Below, in pieces: positions 38,547 through 55,846 of a DNA stretch of 64,000 nt. The position numbers and the translations under genes are program-made. The stretch spans positions 682,001-746,000 of the forward strand of contig NC_037324.1 in NCBI RefSeq assembly GCF_000143535.2, in the 5' to 3' direction. The notes beneath the pieces are model-generated. The model saw nothing but the letters and a program-made list of their open reading frames with translations. It had not been told where the DNA came from and searched no databases. This DNA comes from Botrytis cinerea B05.10. Taxonomy: Eukaryota > Ascomycota > Leotiomycetes > Helotiales > Sclerotiniaceae. Positions within the stretch are counted from its first letter, which is position 1. Every line of letters starts with the position of its first letter.

Positions 38547-40897
38547 TTATAGTGTAGATTCGAGTGCCAACACCTATATACCATTAGTCTCTCGTATCAG
38601 CTGTTTGAAGAGGGAAAACTTACGATTGCTGTACGGGTTGGAATATATACTTGAATAAAGTTCTTTCTGTCGTTCCATGCAAAAGGTGTTGTGAAGAAGC
38701 GTGTTGAAGAGTCGATTCTTTCGAACCCTCCAACATCCTTGGTATCAGTGTTGAGAACAGCTTTGTAAGTACCCTCTTGTTCCACGCCAACTCTGTAATC
38801 TACGAAACTTTGTGTTGGGTTGAAATTGAAGATCCATAACAAGCCAGCTCGCTCAAAGACAATGACCTTATCAGACTCATTCTTCAAGCTAATGTAAGCT
38901 TGATCGCTGTGTAACCATCCATACTTTTCTTCAAGATGTTGCATATGAGAATCGAACTCGTTCAATGCTTTGTAACGAAGAAGATCATCATCTGGAAGGT
39001 TAAATTGACGACGTGCATACCAAAAGCTGTTGTTATTGCCTTCACGAGGGAAGTCGAGCCATTCTGGATGACCGAATTCGTTACCCTCGAAATTAAGATA
39101 ACCTTCACCTCCAAGACCGGATGTCAGGAGGCGAATCATCTTGTGTAATGCCATTCCACGCTCGATAATTGGCGTGAACTCTGTAAGTCTTGACATATTT
39201 GTATACATCTCTGCGTCACACAAGTGCATCATAATGGACTTATCTCCGACCAATGCTTGATCGTGACTCTCGCAGTATGCGATGGTCTTCTCACCATGAC
39301 GTCTGTTTGTCAAAGTAAAGCAGATATTTCCAAGATCCCATTCGTCGTCCTTCTTTTCTTTGAGGATCTTGATCCACATATCAGGAATGGCCATAGCAAG
39401 TCTGTAATCAAACCCTACACCACCGAGTGCTAATGGTAAGCACAGAGCGGGCATTCCCGAAACATCTTCTGCAATAGATATCGAATCTGGATAAAGTTGG
39501 TGCAACATCTCATTGGCAATCATGAGGTAGACGACACCGTCCTCATCAACAGCTGGACCAAAGTACTCATGGTAACCACCAGAAAATCCCGTGCCGATTC
39601 CATGATGGGTATAAAGCATGCTCGTAACACCGTCAAATCGAAATCCGTCAAAGTTGTATTCATCCATCCAGAATCTCAAATTGCTGAGCAAGAATCTCAA
39701 GACTTCATGAGATCCATAGTTGAAAAGTCTACTATCCCACAACTCATGCTTTCCTTTAGGACCCTCGTGGAAATAGCAGCTGTCAGTTCCATCGAACTCG
39801 TTGAGCCCATCCAACACATTTTTGGAAGCGTGACTGTGAACCACGTCAAGCAGCACAGTGATCCCAAGTCCATGTGCGGTATCTATAAGCTCTTTCAGGT
39901 CATCAGGTGTACCATATCGACTGCTTGCAGCAAAGAAACTGTTGATTTGATAACCGAAACTGGCATAATATGCGTGCTCCATGATAGCCATAAGCTGAAT
40001 AACATTATAACCCAAATGATTTATTCTTGGTAGCATGTTCTTGGTGAACTCCTTGTATGTGGAAACTCGTAGTTCCGGGGAAGAAATACCAACGTGTGCC
40101 TCATATACTCTAACACTTGCTGGCTTCTTTGGTCTGGGGTGCTTGAAGACATATCGTTCGGACTCAGGTGGGTTCCAAAATCGAGCATCGTAAACTGGGG
40201 AGACGGAGAGGTCTTGTGTGACATATTTGATCCATGCGGGAATTCGTTCAATTCGTTCGCCGGAAGGTGTAATCATAGAGATCTGGTGGGGTCAGTGAGG
40301 GGTAGTAAAACAAATATCGCCAGAGCAGCTTACCTTAATTTTAGAATTATGTGCGACAACTGGCTTGCCATTCTTTGCAGGTAGAACAATTTCGAAAACT
40401 CCAAAAGGATCCTTCTTCATAGGGTGAGACTCGCGGTTCCAATCGTCTGCACTATGTTAATGTTTGACGTCCCGAGAGTTATGAAAGAGGGAGAGACATA
40501 CTGAAATCGCCAATCAAGAATGCTTGTGACGCACTCGGAGCCCATTCCCTATATGTAATGTTGTTCTTCTTATCGACATTAAATCCAAACTTCTCGGTAC
40601 CCTGGTATGGTTAGCTGTGGCCAAGGGATCTATAGGAGCTTGACAAACTCTGCTGAATTTCTCAATACCACCTTCGGTATCGTCGATGGTTTTAATCCAT
40701 TGCTGTGCTTTTGAGAATCTGTGTTTCAAAGAATCTCTGAATGGTTCGAGCCATGGATCAAGTTGGATAACGCCTAAGTTGGTCAATATGGAGAACAGTC
40801 TCGGATCGTTGAGCTTACCAGTTCCGTCATTTGGGATTCCCTTGGGTGGTGCGTTCTCCATGATTGAAGTAGTTGCCAGTTCATTTACATTAGCCAT
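38547..40897 (-). CDS. GLC3: 1,4-alpha-glucan (glycogen) branching enzyme
   Basis: Five exons (40897-40649, 40601-40502, 40446-40334, 40282-38624, 38573-38547; introns 47-55 nt) encode 715 residues. The enzyme forms alpha-1,6 branches in glycogen in the cytosol. An N-terminal CBM48-type region ([20 protein letters not shown]) is followed by a GH13 catalytic domain: [20 protein letters not shown] with nucleophile D371 and [10 protein letters not shown] with the acid/base glutamate. The C-terminal beta domain ends RTAI then, after the last splice, VLALESTL. Without that splice the frame would continue to SFPSSNS, so the terminal exon rests on the GTAAGT donor and TATAG acceptor. Length fits fungal enzymes. 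Confidence 0.95.
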
Positions 40898-41544
40898 TCT
40901 TGCGTGTGATGTTTTTGACAGATTGTATGAGGCTGGGGAATTTAATTTAGTCTTTTATTGGAGAAAGTCGAGCTAGTAAGTTCCTACCTACCTAGTTCCT
41001 AGCACTCTCCGGATTTGAGGAGCTATGATGATGGGGGTATGATGGTATGTATGGTTTAGCTCTCGTGCAACCGCGCAAACAAGATAAGGGAGGGGCGCTT
41101 AACACACGATGCAAGTTGAGATGGGCAGAGACGAAGAGAAAAGTCGCGAGTGATGGTAGAAAAGAAAAGAAAAGAAAAGAAAGGAAAATGTTCATTCAAC
41201 TTATGGTATTTTCTTTTTGGAGAGAAATCCTTTGCACATGCGGGGTCTTTTGCTCTTTTTTCTCTTTTCTTCTCTCGCCATTGTACGAGTAACAAGTGGC
41301 TATCGATAATGCAGGAAATGATTTGCCTGGTGTATGTGATTTGTCTGAATTGATTCCCTATCCTCCCTCCCTCCCTAGGGATCTGCCAATGCTTCTACTT
41401 CTGGAAGAACTTGTTGAGGAATTTAACCATTTCACGCCTTTTCCAGCCTGAAGCAAAGCCCAACTAAACCTGGGAAGTACTTACGAGCTTAGGTATCTAC
41501 CCTGCCTAGCAACAACAGCGATAAAGCAGAGTGAAGCGAATTCT

Positions 41545-41590
41545 GGGCGAAGGGCGAAGGGCGAAGGGACGAGGGACGAGGGACGAGGGG
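41545..41590 (+). repeat. G-rich GGGCGAA / GGGACGA tandem array
   Basis: Three GGGCGAA units followed by GGGACGA units, giving at least six evenly spaced G3 tracts. A near-identical GGGACGA block occurs at 48791-48813. Confidence 0.88.
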
Positions 41591-41883
41591 ACTGAGGACT
41601 GACCTGACTGGACCTTGTTGTAAACGCCTGCAAGCCATCCTGCTCGGGCGTGTTTGGCATTAGTGACGTCGATCCCTGTCATATGAGAAAATCAACGAAC
41701 CATTCTTGAACCGTTCGTGCACCCTTCCATGCAATCAATGAGCTTGTGTGTGAAGACTCGCAAAGACAACGTAGCGATGGGAGAAGTCATCGGCAGTAGA
41801 AAGTTCTTTTACTTGTATTTGTGTGTATTGAAATGCTAGGCGATTTCTTCGTAGCTTTGATACTAGAGACGAATAGGTATGAA

Positions 41884-41995
41884 ATCAAAATCAAAGCCAT
41901 AATCAAAAACCATAATCAAAAACCATAATCAAAAACCATAATCAAAAACCATAATCAAAAACCATAATCAAAAACCATAATCAAAAACCATAACA
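41884..41995 (+). repeat. 14-bp tandem repeat, eight copies
   Basis: Unit AATCAAAAACCATA, eight copies; the first is slightly diverged (AATCAAAGCCATA) and the rest are almost perfect. It lies about 380 nt upstream of the ClpX start. Confidence 0.93.
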
Positions 41996-42373
41996 AAGTT
42001 TATAAATAACCCTTTTCCTTCTCTTTCCTCTCTTCACTCACCCGTCACTCAAATTAGCATTCATCCCTTTCATCCCACTTCCCATTTTAGTCCACACACT
42101 CCAGATTTTTAACAGCTAGCTTGGACCAATTAGAAAACTCTCACCCCGCAACAAGATGTTCATAGCGTCGGCTGCCGTAGTGCCGCCGATATCGACATCA
42201 TTGTCTCGCGCAATCCGATGTCAATCATTCACGTGCATTGCGCTGTACAGCCTCAAACCCTTCAAATGATTTCTAGCATGTTATGATCAGAGTTGATAGA
42301 TAATCTTGTTCTTTGATGCCCAAGCCATTCTACGGCCATTTGTTGCCCAGATGAGAAAATACATTTCAACAAC

Positions 42374-44264
42374 ATGTCCCCGATGTCGGGACTCAACCGG
42401 ATCTCCCATTCCAATCCTCGACTCCTAAGAACTTGCCACCGGTCTCTTCATGTATCATCCATTAGACGTTATCGAGATGCACAGTTCAGACGCTCTGATT
42501 ATGATGGACAAGGTTGGACTTCATCATACGAGCCAGGTGCTCCAACAAAAGGTCCCCTATCGCAGGCTTCTAAACATGGGGTTCCAACCCTCACCCCTTT
42601 GTCGTTGAAAAACCACTTGGATAAATTCGTTGTTGGACAAGATAGAGCCAAAAAGGTCACATGTGTGGCTATTTACAATCATTATCAACGGGTTCGAGAG
42701 TTGAGAAGACAGGAAGCCGAGGAACAGGAAAGGAGGGACCAGTATAGTAGGAGGCATCTATATGAACGGGAGCGTAGTAGTCATCCTGTTGACAGTAATT
42801 ATATTCCTACACTTCACATGGAATCTTGAAATTAACATCACACCAGATGAATACGTTGGTCACGCCATTCAAACTGCCGACCTGAATGCTTCGTACCGTG
42901 AGCGCGAGTATGAAGAAGAACCCGAGCTAGGTTCCAGACCACTAGAAGACCCGTCTCAAAATCGTACTATCATTGAGAAATCAAATCTCATGTTATTGGG
43001 ACCGTCCGGTGTCGGGAAAACCTACATACTCCAGACTCTAGCCCGTGTCCTCGAAGTTCCCTTTGCAACAGTCGATTGTTCTTCCCTAACCCAGGCTGGC
43101 TACATTGGAACTGATATTGAATCATCCATTGAACGTTTACTCTTGGCTTCATCCAATTCCATTCAAAAGTGTGAAACGGGAATTATCTTCTTCGATGAAA
43201 TCGACAAATTAGCCAAACCGGCTGTTATGACCCATGGCCGTGACGTGTCAGGCGAAGGTGTCCAACAGGGTCTTCTCAAAATGATTGAAGGAACCACGGT
43301 CACTGTAAACGCCAAATCTGATAAAAATGCTTCCAACTCAAACCGAAGCATGGATCGTGGAGGCCGAGAAGCAAGTCCCCCTGCTAGAAGCGAACAATAT
43401 ACGATTGACACCTCAAATATCCTCTTCGTATTCGCCGGCGCCTTCATTGGGCTCGAGAAAATAATCTCTCAACGGCTTTCAACCGGTTCATCCATCGGGT
43501 TTAATTCTTCCCTCTCCTCCTCATCTTCGTCCTTCTTTTCCTCCAACCCATCAAAAGAAAACCAAAAGGATATCCTTGTCCATGCCACCTCCACAGACCT
43601 CCAAGCCTATGGTCTCATACCCGAACTACTCGGCAGAATTCCAATAACTACATCGCTTTCTCCCCTCTCTCTTCCTCAATTAGTATCCATTCTTACGGAA
43701 CCTCGCAATTCTTTAGTAAAACAATACACTGCGCTATTTGAAACCTATGGTTCTCATGGTATCATCCTCCAATTTACTAAATTGGCTCTAGAAGCCATTG
43801 CTTCTCGAGCTCTCTACGGTTCCTCTTCTCCTTCATCTAAGGAGAACAAAGGCAAAGGAGAAAAAGGAACAGGCATCGGAGCAAGAGGTCTCCGTTCCAT
43901 TATGGAAAACGTTTTGCAAGAAATTATGTTCATAGGTCCCTCGTCACCTAATATCCGCTATGTCCTTGTGGATGAAGCATTTGTCAAGGGTCTCGAATCT
44001 ACATCTACATCCTCCATAAATATAGAAAACGAAGGAATAGATGGAACGGGTGAAACGCGTCTTCCCCGCTGTTTTCCACGCAACCAAAGAAACATCTTCG
44101 AAGAAGCAATCGAGCTCGAAGAAGAGCTCTGGAAACAGCGAAACGGTATTTTAGAGAAGCAGAAGGATGGGAAGGAGGGGAAAGAAGGTGAAGGTGATGG
44201 TGATGGTGACAAGTCCATGGTCAGTTTCCAGGAATATAGGGTTGTGGTTGAGAGGGGGATGTGA
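42374..44264 (+). CDS. MCX1: Mitochondrial ClpX-type AAA+ unfoldase
   Basis: Exons 42374-42794 and 42847-44264 with a 52-nt intron (GTAATT donor, TTAAC branch, CACCAG acceptor) encode 612 residues. An Arg/Ser-rich mitochondrial presequence precedes the AAA+ core. Walker A is GPSGVGKT near 192 and Walker B is IIFFDEIDK near 250-258; the GYIGTDIES pore loop and the ELLGRIPI segment match the ClpX family. The bacterial N-terminal zinc-binding domain is absent, as in fungal Mcx1. Low-complexity inserts occur at about 310-340 (Asn/Ser/Arg) and in a Ser-rich loop. The acidic, Gly-rich C-terminus (EGDGDGDK) is an oddity. It works in the matrix, independent of ClpP in yeast. Confidence 0.93.
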
Positions 44265-45360
44265 GATGTAGAATGCGAAATGGAGGAATTGGTTCTCGTT
44301 TTTCGATTCTCAATCACATACCGCACATACAATATTTGATCATTCAGCATCCCAAAATAACCAATCCCCAAGCAAAGGAAAGCAAAGAAAAGCAAACTAA
44401 AGCAAGCCCTGCATCACAATGCACCAAAAGCAAGAAAAAGAACGCAAAGCAAAGAAGAAAACCCCGGGTAACAAATCAAGACCGATTAATCGATTGATTC
44501 GAAAAAAGAAATCAACGAATAATCTCATATCTGCTTTTGGGAAGGGAGGAGGACGAGTTGTAATAATCTGCTTCCGATTCCGATTTTGGTATCTATGGTT
44601 GGATTTGATCCCATCCCCAATTTCGTGTTCGATTCACCGTTTGCATGTCTCCAATATGCAGGATTTCACTGTAGAGGTACGGAGGGAGGAAAGGGAGGGA
44701 GTTCGGCGCGTGTGCATGCATGCATGAGGGGTTTTGATATAAGCAAGGAAGAAAGGAAGCAGGAAGCAGGAAGCAGGAAGCAGGTAATAGTGATGATGAG
44801 CAAATAGGCTGGTATCTAGATATGAAAATGGCGAAATGGCATTTGGCTCTCACTGTTATGTGCGTATGTTCGTGTATAGCAACAAACTACGATGTACAGA
44901 TTGAGGATATGCAAAACGCAGTCCCGTTTTGAAATCAGTTAACTTTGCAATCTACCCAATCCAAGCATTCACAAAAGCCAGGTCTTTTAAGCATGCGCAC
45001 GCAAAAAAACATGGAATCATTCACGAACTGTTGTACAAAAAAGTTCATTGTAAAATTGGATCTTTCATCTCCCTCGCTCACGTCTCTCTCCCCACCCCCG
45101 GATTTATTTTCCCACCCCTAAATTCTATGCACAAAACAATGCTTTCCATCCGCCAAGATCCCCTTTACAAGAAATCTCCCCTCTTCATCATCTCATGCAG
45201 ATCCCATTCGATTTCTGTTCCATCCATCTCCAGGCTCACATCCATCCAACAAAAGAAATAAGAGTTTGTATGCAGGTAGTTTTTTCGAATAGCACCGTTC
45301 CGAGTAGGGTATGTATTCTTTTCTTTTCTGGCATTATGTATAGTTGGTATGAGGGAGAAT
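44265..45360. other. Intergenic, convergent 3' ends
   Basis: Spacer between ClpX and the COX subunit gene, containing a short AGGAAGC array. ORFs here are not convincing. Confidence 0.5.
44755..44784. repeat. (GGAAGCA)n short tandem repeat
   Basis: Four 7-bp units. Confidence 0.88.
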
Positions 45361-46198
45361 TTAGTTCTTCTTGGGTGCAGATTGGACTTGACCGGGGCCA
45401 GAGTATCCTTCGGAGGAGAGACCACTGATGGGTTCGGAGTTTTGTGCCTGTAGTGGAGAGTGTTAGTTTTATATTCTTGTATATTTTGGATGAATCTCAA
45501 GCTCAAGAACGGAGAACCCGGTTGGGCATGAGATCTGTGGGAGTGACAAAAAATATACATACTCTCAAGTATTCGTTTGTAGCCTCTTCCCATTCCTTGT
45601 TCATGGTAGATGGAGTTCCCTTTGCGAATGATCTAATGGTGAGGAAAAGAGCGAGGGAAACACCAACTCCACCCATTGTGTATCCAAAGACCTTCCATCC
45701 TTCTCCTGGGGGGGTTTGAGCTCGTGGTCCGTGGGCGCCAAAGGCAATGTAGTAAGCTGTTTACAATATCTGTTAGCTTCGTTGTTTCCCTCAATCTCGA
45801 TTTCAGATTCAATCTCCATATCCATCTCAGTATGTTATAGCTCCGCAACCTCCTTCCCAATCAACTCATGATATGAGCTGTCTCCAATATAGCTCTCTGC
45901 AGTTTATCAAGCATCTACCTCCTTCCCAAAACCTTCATGTGTAAAGTCCATATATCCCACCCAAAAAAGAATCTCACGTACCAGCCTTCTTCTCTTGTAA
46001 AGTCAACTCGGCCCAATTAATCTTCATGCGATCCCTCAAGTTCATCCAAAGCTCGGCTTGTTCCTGCGGGGGCATACCCTCCCACCTCTTCTCGATATCG
46101 GCCAAAGTAGGATTACTGATCGCATGAGTGGAAGCACATCGAACCTGGTTTCGAACCACAGAGCCCGTGGCGGCGCGGACAATTGATGTGCGGAGCAT
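45361..46198 (-). CDS. COX5: Cytochrome c oxidase subunit (COX IV family, yeast Cox5-like)
   Basis: Three exons (46198-45982, 45756-45563, 45447-45361) encode 165 residues. This nuclear-encoded subunit belongs to complex IV of the inner mitochondrial membrane. The presequence MLRTSIVRAATGSVVRNQVR is followed by the conserved IEKRWEGMPPQEQAELW and KINWAELTLQEKKA. One transmembrane helix lies in KVFGYTMGGVGVSLALFLTI, and the EWEEATNEYLR segment follows. Introns are 225 and 115 nt, longer than most in the window. CACGTG at 46381-46386 lies 183 nt upstream of the start. Confidence 0.95.
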
Positions 46199-50325
<4,127 letters not shown>

Positions 50326-52230
50326 GAGATTTTTGCTCAGTCTTTAGGAAGTAGTCAAGACTCTGACCACCATTTGGCAGAGAATTCTTGAAAGGCAAGC
50401 TCTGATACCATGTCAGATGCCAAATTTCATTAAAATGAATAGTTATTACCGAGTAACGATAAATGCCTTATGATAGCGTTAAGAATGAAAACAAGCTCAA
50501 GAACATGCTATTGTCTTTATGTGAAGTTCTTGCATTTCACATGTTCTGATATTGATGTGAATTATGTAACCACGATTTCCGCTTCCAAAGTCTTCCCACC
50601 CTTGACCCGATGCCATTTCAAAAGGTATGTTAGGAGTAGTAGTAGTGCCGCCGTGTTCATTGGCTTTTTCTTTTAAACTAAGAACTTCAAATATAACGAA
50701 CTCCGTCGATGTCTGAATAGAGAAAGTAACCTTCGTTGCCAATGTATTTCAAATCGATTCATGCTATCGGATTAAAGACCCAGGACGTTTGCTTTCTTAC
50801 AATCGCTCTCGCTATGATATCCAAGCTTAAATGAGAATGCAAGCAATTGCCGAATGAACATGCTATGAGAGTCCCTAAAGGGGCCCAAACTATGGAGAAG
50901 TAAGAAATCTTTGGTTGGATTTACATTGGGTTACATTGGGCTAGAACCTCTCTTGAAGTCGCAGCCCCTCCCTCCGTATGGACCAAAAAGCGGTACACGA
51001 AACCACTCAAACTAGAGCAGATATTTATATACTAACATTTCGATCGTCGGTAATCCGTAATATCAGTAGACCCTTCAATGCCCTGTGTTCATGAGCGTAA
51101 ATAAAAAAACAAAAGCCTTTGGATATCTGTGTCTGGTTTTAAATCTAATAAATCACGATTGCTTGATTTAATGTCGAATATTAAAAAAATATTTTTTTTT
51201 TATGTCCCGATGTTATCTATGTTAGAGGGCACTTAAAATATTGACGTTTTTGCCTATAATTCCAGGCCGCATTATTTCACCGGCTCGGGTGCTTCGACTT
51301 GGAATCCATCTCTCCTTCTCCTGCAACTTCACAAGCAATCCCCATCCATAACCTCGTGAACTTGGACAATATTAAATTTCCGGGCTCGGAATAACATTCT
51401 TTTTAAACATTCGAACCGCCAGCCACACTGTCACATAATTCTCGGCTTCCAATACCTGAGAACTATTGTTTCTTTCGGATAACCGCCATATCCCATCCCC
51501 ATCCATCATTGTCTCGGTAAGTCTACATACTTCATTTCTGTTCTCAATCAACAATCATTCCTCGCACTCCGTAATCATTGGCTTGTATGGATCAAGTGCA
51601 TTCAAGAAACCTCTATAGAAGCACAACTCTGTTATTATATTTCACAAAAGATATCAAAGAACTTATGGCTGTCCTCCCCTCCCTCACATTCGGTCACATG
51701 ACCTTTCTCATTCTCGTATCTATTCACCTACAATCCAAACCTCATTGCGGAGTATGGGAATAGTGCACCGTCAAGATTCTTGGGTGATGGTGTGTATATG
51801 TAGTCTATCCGGCCGTTCCTATATCACATCCCCAAGTATCTCCCACTGTTCTAGAGTGGATCAATCCACAATGATCCAGCTCTACGTCTTCTTTGACCCT
51901 ATTATCCAATCCTATCATACTTTTCGGCGTTCCGGTTTCTCTATCCTTTTAGCTTTGCATAATAAACTTACAGATCTTCTGACGGTTCATAGTTCCTTGA
52001 CCTCCACCGGCCAGATCTTCTATTCTCGCAATATCGAGAAATACCACGGTATTTCAGCATCTTGGTATTTCGTACCCCAAGAGCTCCTTGCCTGCTACTA
52101 GGCTTGAGGGCTTGTACTTCAGTTTAACGTCATATGATATTAGCCTCTTGCATGACAGGCCATACCTTTCAGTTGTTTATTTTCAACATCTACTGAATAG
52201 CAGTCCTGGTGACGGGTTGGTCAGTCAATA
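50326..52230. other. Intergenic region
   Basis: About 1.9 kb between GAPDH and the HDAC. An A/T homopolymer-rich patch is near 51180-51203. Several ORFs of 60-120 codons lack family features. The right part is probably the HDAC promoter and leader. Confidence 0.5.
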
Positions 52231-54719
52231 ATGGACACATTAGGACCCCCGTTACTGCGGTCAAACAGTGATCTAGATATGCAGCCGAATACACAGGAAC
52301 GTTTGCATTTACAGCAGCAACAGATTCAACTTCATGAAAATGTCCATGCAGGATCTATCAACGCGGTGTTGTCAAACGGCAATGGTAATGGATTTGTTGA
52401 CCCCAGAGTCCTAACTACCACGGAAGACATGACTATCACTTATGATTATCATGACCCAGAGGATGAAATATATTCATCATCATCATCATCAGAAGATACA
52501 AAGATCATAGCTATGCCACGCCAAGCATATCTCCCTTCTGGGGTTTGTTATGACGATCGAATGAAGCTCCACACCTCTGGAGACTATTCAGATAATACGG
52601 CACACCCAGAAGACCCTCGACGGATAGAACATATAATGAGAGCCTTTAAAGACGCTGGCTTAGTCTATACTGGCAATGCGGAAAATGTCGAGAAAATTCT
52701 CAAGGAATCACCTAACAAGTATATGCAGCGTATCATGGCAAGATTAGCTCGAAAGGACGAGATCTGCCTGGCACATACTGCATTTCACTATGACTGGGTT
52801 GAATCCTTGTTAAGCATGACTTCTGAAGAATTGCGCGAAGCAAATCAAAGATATGATACTGGTCGAAAGTCACTTTATGTTGGACCTTGTACTTACGACG
52901 CTGCACTGGTCGCCGCAGGTGGTGCGATAGAAACTTGCAAACACGTTGTTGTGGGGAATGTAAAAAATGCTATTGCCATTATTCGACCGCCTGGACATCA
53001 CGCCGAAGAGAATGAAGCGCTAGGATTTTGTGTCTTCAATAACGTACCTATCGCTGCTAAAGTTTGTATGGCAGATTATCCTGAGATATGTAGAAAGGTA
53101 TTGATTCTGGATTGGGATATTCACCATGGAAACGGCACCCAGAACATGTTTTATGACGATCCAAACGTCTTATATATCTCACTTCATGTATATGACAATG
53201 GCCAATTTTATCCCGGTCAGCCTGATGATCCTAGTCTTCCCGACGGTGGTAATGATAAAGTCGGTCGTGGAGCCGGCCTTGGCAAGAATGTCAATATCGG
53301 ATGGGTCTCTCAAGGTATGGGAGATGGGGAGTACATGGCAGCATTCCAAAGGATCGTTATGCCTATTGCCCAAGAGTTCGATCCCGACCTTGTCATTATT
53401 TCTGCAGGATTTGACGCTGCCGCGGGAGACGAACTTGGAGGATGTTTTGTAACACCAGCCTGCTATTCTCACATGACCCATATGCTCATGTCTCTTGCTG
53501 ATGGGAAGGTGGCAGTCTGTCTCGAGGGTGGTTATAATTTAGCAGCAATCTCACAATCTGCTCTTGCAGTCGCCAAAACTTTAATGGGAGAACCACCAAT
53601 TAGACTTCCTCTTCCACCGTTGAATAGAACTGCTGCCGGAGTTTTCGAAGAAGTCAAATACTATCAATCTGAGTATTGGCAATGTATGCGATCTGGAGTC
53701 GTTGACTACAAAGACCCAAAATTTAGAAGAGCCCTTCGTCTTGATGATCAAATCAGAAATGGACAAAGTAATACATTGAAGACTAACTATCGGATGACTT
53801 CCTTGTGGATTCAACGGCACCAACTAGCAAGATCCTTTGATAATCAAGTTATGGTTACGCCATATATCAATCTTGCGAAGAGATTATTGATAATCGTTCA
53901 TGATCCGTAAGCTCCCTCTTCATCTTTATTAATGATGTCTGCTGATTATTTTAGTCCGACATTGTATGCTTCCCCTGATCCAGACACAGCTCAAATCGCC
54001 TTACATAACGCCTTTGTTGTAAGTCTCTCTTTTATGTTATATAGCATCTGCCCAGCTAATAAGTCTAGGTCGAACCTCCAGTTAATGATTTTATCGCCTG
54101 GGCCATTGAGAATAAAATCGGTGTAATGGATATCAACATCCCGTTGAACACAGACGTTGCTCTCCCTGCCACTAGTCGTTACCCACCCCACCCTGGTATG
54201 ACTGAGCTTGAAAGTCAAATGAAAGATCTTGTTTGCTATATTTGGGACAATTTTATCCAACTTTACGACTCAGACAATATCATGCTTATGGGCGTTGGGG
54301 ACTCTTACCTTGGCATTAAACAGTTACTCACCTCTAGAGATTGCCGCAATCGCCTTGCCGGGATACTTGCCTTTATAACTGGTAGTCTTCGACCTGTCAA
54401 GAGCGAAACGGATTCAGCTCTGAGTAGTTGGTACAAGGCAAATAGTGAGATCTACGTTGCTGACAAGCATGCGTGTTGGAATGACGAAGATAGTATTAGG
54501 AAGGTTAAGAAACAGCGATTTGGAAAGGTGGTGCGAAGTGAAGAGACGGACTTGGCAAGTATGTTGCAGATACATCAGTCAAGGGCAAAGAAGTGGATGC
54601 TCGCAAAGTTTGACGAGAAAGCGGTAGACGACCAGGTTATGGTGATGGGGGATGAGATCCCGGTCACTAATATTGACGGTGGTAATATGTCAACAATGAT
54701 GGAGACTCAATTTGTGTAA
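52231..54719 (+). CDS. HDA1: Class II histone deacetylase with C-terminal Arb2 domain (Hda1-type)
   Basis: Exons 52231-53906, 53955-54018 and 54069-54719 (introns 48 and 50 nt) encode 796 residues. The N-terminal 90 residues are Gln/Asn/Ser-rich. The deacetylase domain spans about 100-470, with RPPGHHAEE at 252-260 (H256, H257), DWDIHHGNG at 294-302 as zinc and active-site segment, SAGFDAAAGDE and the LEGGYNL loop. The Arb2-like domain follows at about 545-770 (LAKRLLIIVHDPP, NDFIAWAIENKIGVMDINIP, MLMGVGDSYLGIKQLL). This pairing is standard for fungal Hda1, which represses transcription through H3/H2B deacetylation in a complex with Hda2/Hda3-type partners. Confidence 0.96.
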
Positions 54720-55846
54720 ATGGCCTGGGGCAAGGGGTATCATTATTTGCTGAGGTAGGAGTGTAGTTTGCATTATCCGGGGGGTGGGACTCATGAGCGA
54801 TCGTGAGCTAGTCTAGTTGAAAGGTTGGGGAGAATGTTTAGAATAGGCAACAAGCCTATTCCTGAGGATACGCAGCGCATATCTTGCGAAGAGTGATCGT
54901 TAGAATCTTCAAATCATGCGAAGTTGTGGACATTGCATATTTCGGGGGTGTCTTATTAGCTTATTATAGTCAAGATACAAAACAATCTAAATCCGTCTTC
55001 ATTTTGATTGCAAATTCTAAGAATCTCTGATGTCGAGTGACTACTCTTACAGAAGTCTGTACTTCCTTCCTTGGCTTCACAGAAAGAACATATCTATTCC
55101 TAAGGCTAGTTTCATTTATGCGCCATGCTGATCCGTACATACCACCTTTATTTAAGCCATGCATAAACCACTCAAGCACAGATAGAGAAGCTATGTCTCA
55201 TTAATATAGCTCCAGGGTGGAATAATAGAATATAAAAAATGATTCTATGAAGTGTTATGATGCTTTAGAATATCTCGTATTCGAGGTCCCAGATAGAGAA
55301 CCCTATCCGAATTATTACATAAGCGAGGTGGTAGACATCATCACTTCCTGACTCTATTGTGCTTCCTTCTCTGCAACCACGTCCATCATGATTTATCAAT
55401 CGCTTTTCGGTCGGGTTAGACTGTCATTTTCAACCCGCAGAAGCTTGAAAGATGCTACCTGCAATTCATATAGCCCCAATGTCGGGGTGTTCCAAATCTA
55501 GGTTCTTATAAATCTGTTGCCGTTTGGTGGTTATCTATCCATCACTGCGGTTCGCGCTCTTCAACAGCGCAGCATTTATCACATACCGATAAGCTCAATC
55601 TATTTAATCGACTCTCTGCTGATAGAGCGGGAGGTGCAGAGTTGAAGCAATTGAAAGTTAACAACAGTTAACCGGCAGCCATCCTACAGCGGAAGGTTTA
55701 CCTGACATAATAGAGAGGTGAGTAAAGTCAGAACCGACAAGTCTCTTAGCATACATACTGACAATCTGTCGATGTCCTCAGAACACTTTCATCATATAAA
55801 ACAAAATAAACAAATATCCCAAACATACCAAATACATATCTTCAAC
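54720..55846. other. Intergenic region
   Basis: AT-rich spacer between two plus-strand genes. Nothing recognised. Confidence 0.5.

Larger units (their letters stand above)
40898..42373. promoter_or_regulatory. Divergent promoter of branching enzyme and mitochondrial ClpX
   Basis: Head-to-head 1.48-kb spacer containing a G-rich array (41545-41590) and a 14-bp tandem array (41884-41995), listed separately. No gene is seen. Confidence 0.5.

Noticed and set aside
39497..40033. 178-codon plus-strand ORF within the branching enzyme
   Set aside because: Antisense of the conserved GH13 domain; no protein features.
41884..41995. 14-bp repeats as a CRISPR-like array
   Set aside because: Head-to-tail units without spacers; a simple tandem repeat.
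51745..52101. 118-codon ORF upstream of the HDAC
   Set aside because: Irregular composition and no domain; lies in the probable leader/promoter.
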